Shown here piece by piece: positions 32,813-32,870 of a DNA stretch of 32,870 nt. The notes under the pieces were generated by a model that did no database searches, was not told the DNA's origin, and worked only from the letters and a program-made list of their open reading frames with translations. Every line of letters starts with the position of its first letter. The first letter of the stretch is position 1. Source of the stretch: Bacillota bacterium (GTDB lineage Bacteria > Bacillota > Clostridia > Acetivibrionales > DSM-1351); NCBI GenBank assembly GCA_023412275.1, contig JAEYNY010000020.1, forward strand, positions 1-32,870, written 5' to 3'. A program made the translations under genes and the position numbers.

Positions 32813-32870
32813 GGCGGCGTAGCTCAGTTGGCCAGAGCATCCGGTTCATACCCGGCAGGTCGTAGGTTCA
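32813..32870 (+). tRNA. tRNA-Met (CAU), truncated by the window end
   Basis: The sequence starts GGCGGCG, has a normal D-arm (TAGCTCAGTTGG), a CCGG TTCATAC CCGG anticodon arm with CAT at 32847-32849, and ends inside the T-arm. Elongator Met is most likely; an isoleucine (lysidine) tRNA is possible. Confidence 0.9.

Overview
The window is low-GC Firmicute DNA, most likely from a clostridium of the Ruminiclostridium (Clostridium cellulolyticum) kind. This rests on base composition, strong AGGAGG-type ribosome sites, an initiator tRNA with the usual bacterial features and clostridial-type families (DUF503, YaiI, CarD-like, CobW/YcgR/YcgQ). The species is an inference, since no rRNA or marker gene is present.

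Region 1 (about 1-13,630) begins with tRNA-Leu(UAA) and then carries a compact contractile-tail cluster. It has a Cro/CI-type repressor on the minus strand and a divergent sigma-like regulator. These are followed by tail terminator, sheath, tube, tail-assembly chaperone with a programmed -1 frameshift, tape measure, LysM protein, hub, baseplate wedge proteins, fibre, fibre-associated protein, XkdX-like peptide, XhlA, an M15 endolysin and a small holin-like protein. There is no integrase, terminase, portal, capsid or head-maturation gene. The cluster therefore reads as a domesticated R-type tailocin (PBSX/diffocin-like tail module without a head) rather than a complete prophage. Three GTTCCCAA operator-like repeats lie in the divergent control region. 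Two intrinsic terminators sit inside the operon. A perfect LexA-type box precedes an 85-aa gene at the right edge. A long fold-back inverted repeat of about 310 bp lies between the chaperone and tape-measure genes.

Region 2 (13,637-20,019) is mostly minus strand. It holds a large BtrH-like cysteine-acyltransferase/peptidase-fold protein, a cyclophilin lipoprotein, tRNA-fMet, a secreted type-B carboxylesterase and two tandem CarD-like proteins.

Region 3 (20,245-24,560) holds a GNAT acetyltransferase, then a metal-homeostasis locus. A Fur-family regulator is divergent from an operon of a COG0523/CobW metallochaperone GTPase, a fusion of a second CobW-like P-loop domain to a YcgR/UPF0718 permease, and a YcgQ-like protein. 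The B. subtilis YciC/YcgR/YcgQ parallel suggests zinc and Zur control.

Region 4 (24,740-32,870) holds a second BtrH-like protein behind a strong promoter, an orphan LacI regulator and a run of small housekeeping genes (YaiI, LUD protein, DUF503, MsrA, GNAT). It then has an HtrA protease, a small unknown protein, a calcium-loop repeat protein and a tRNA-Met truncated by the window end.
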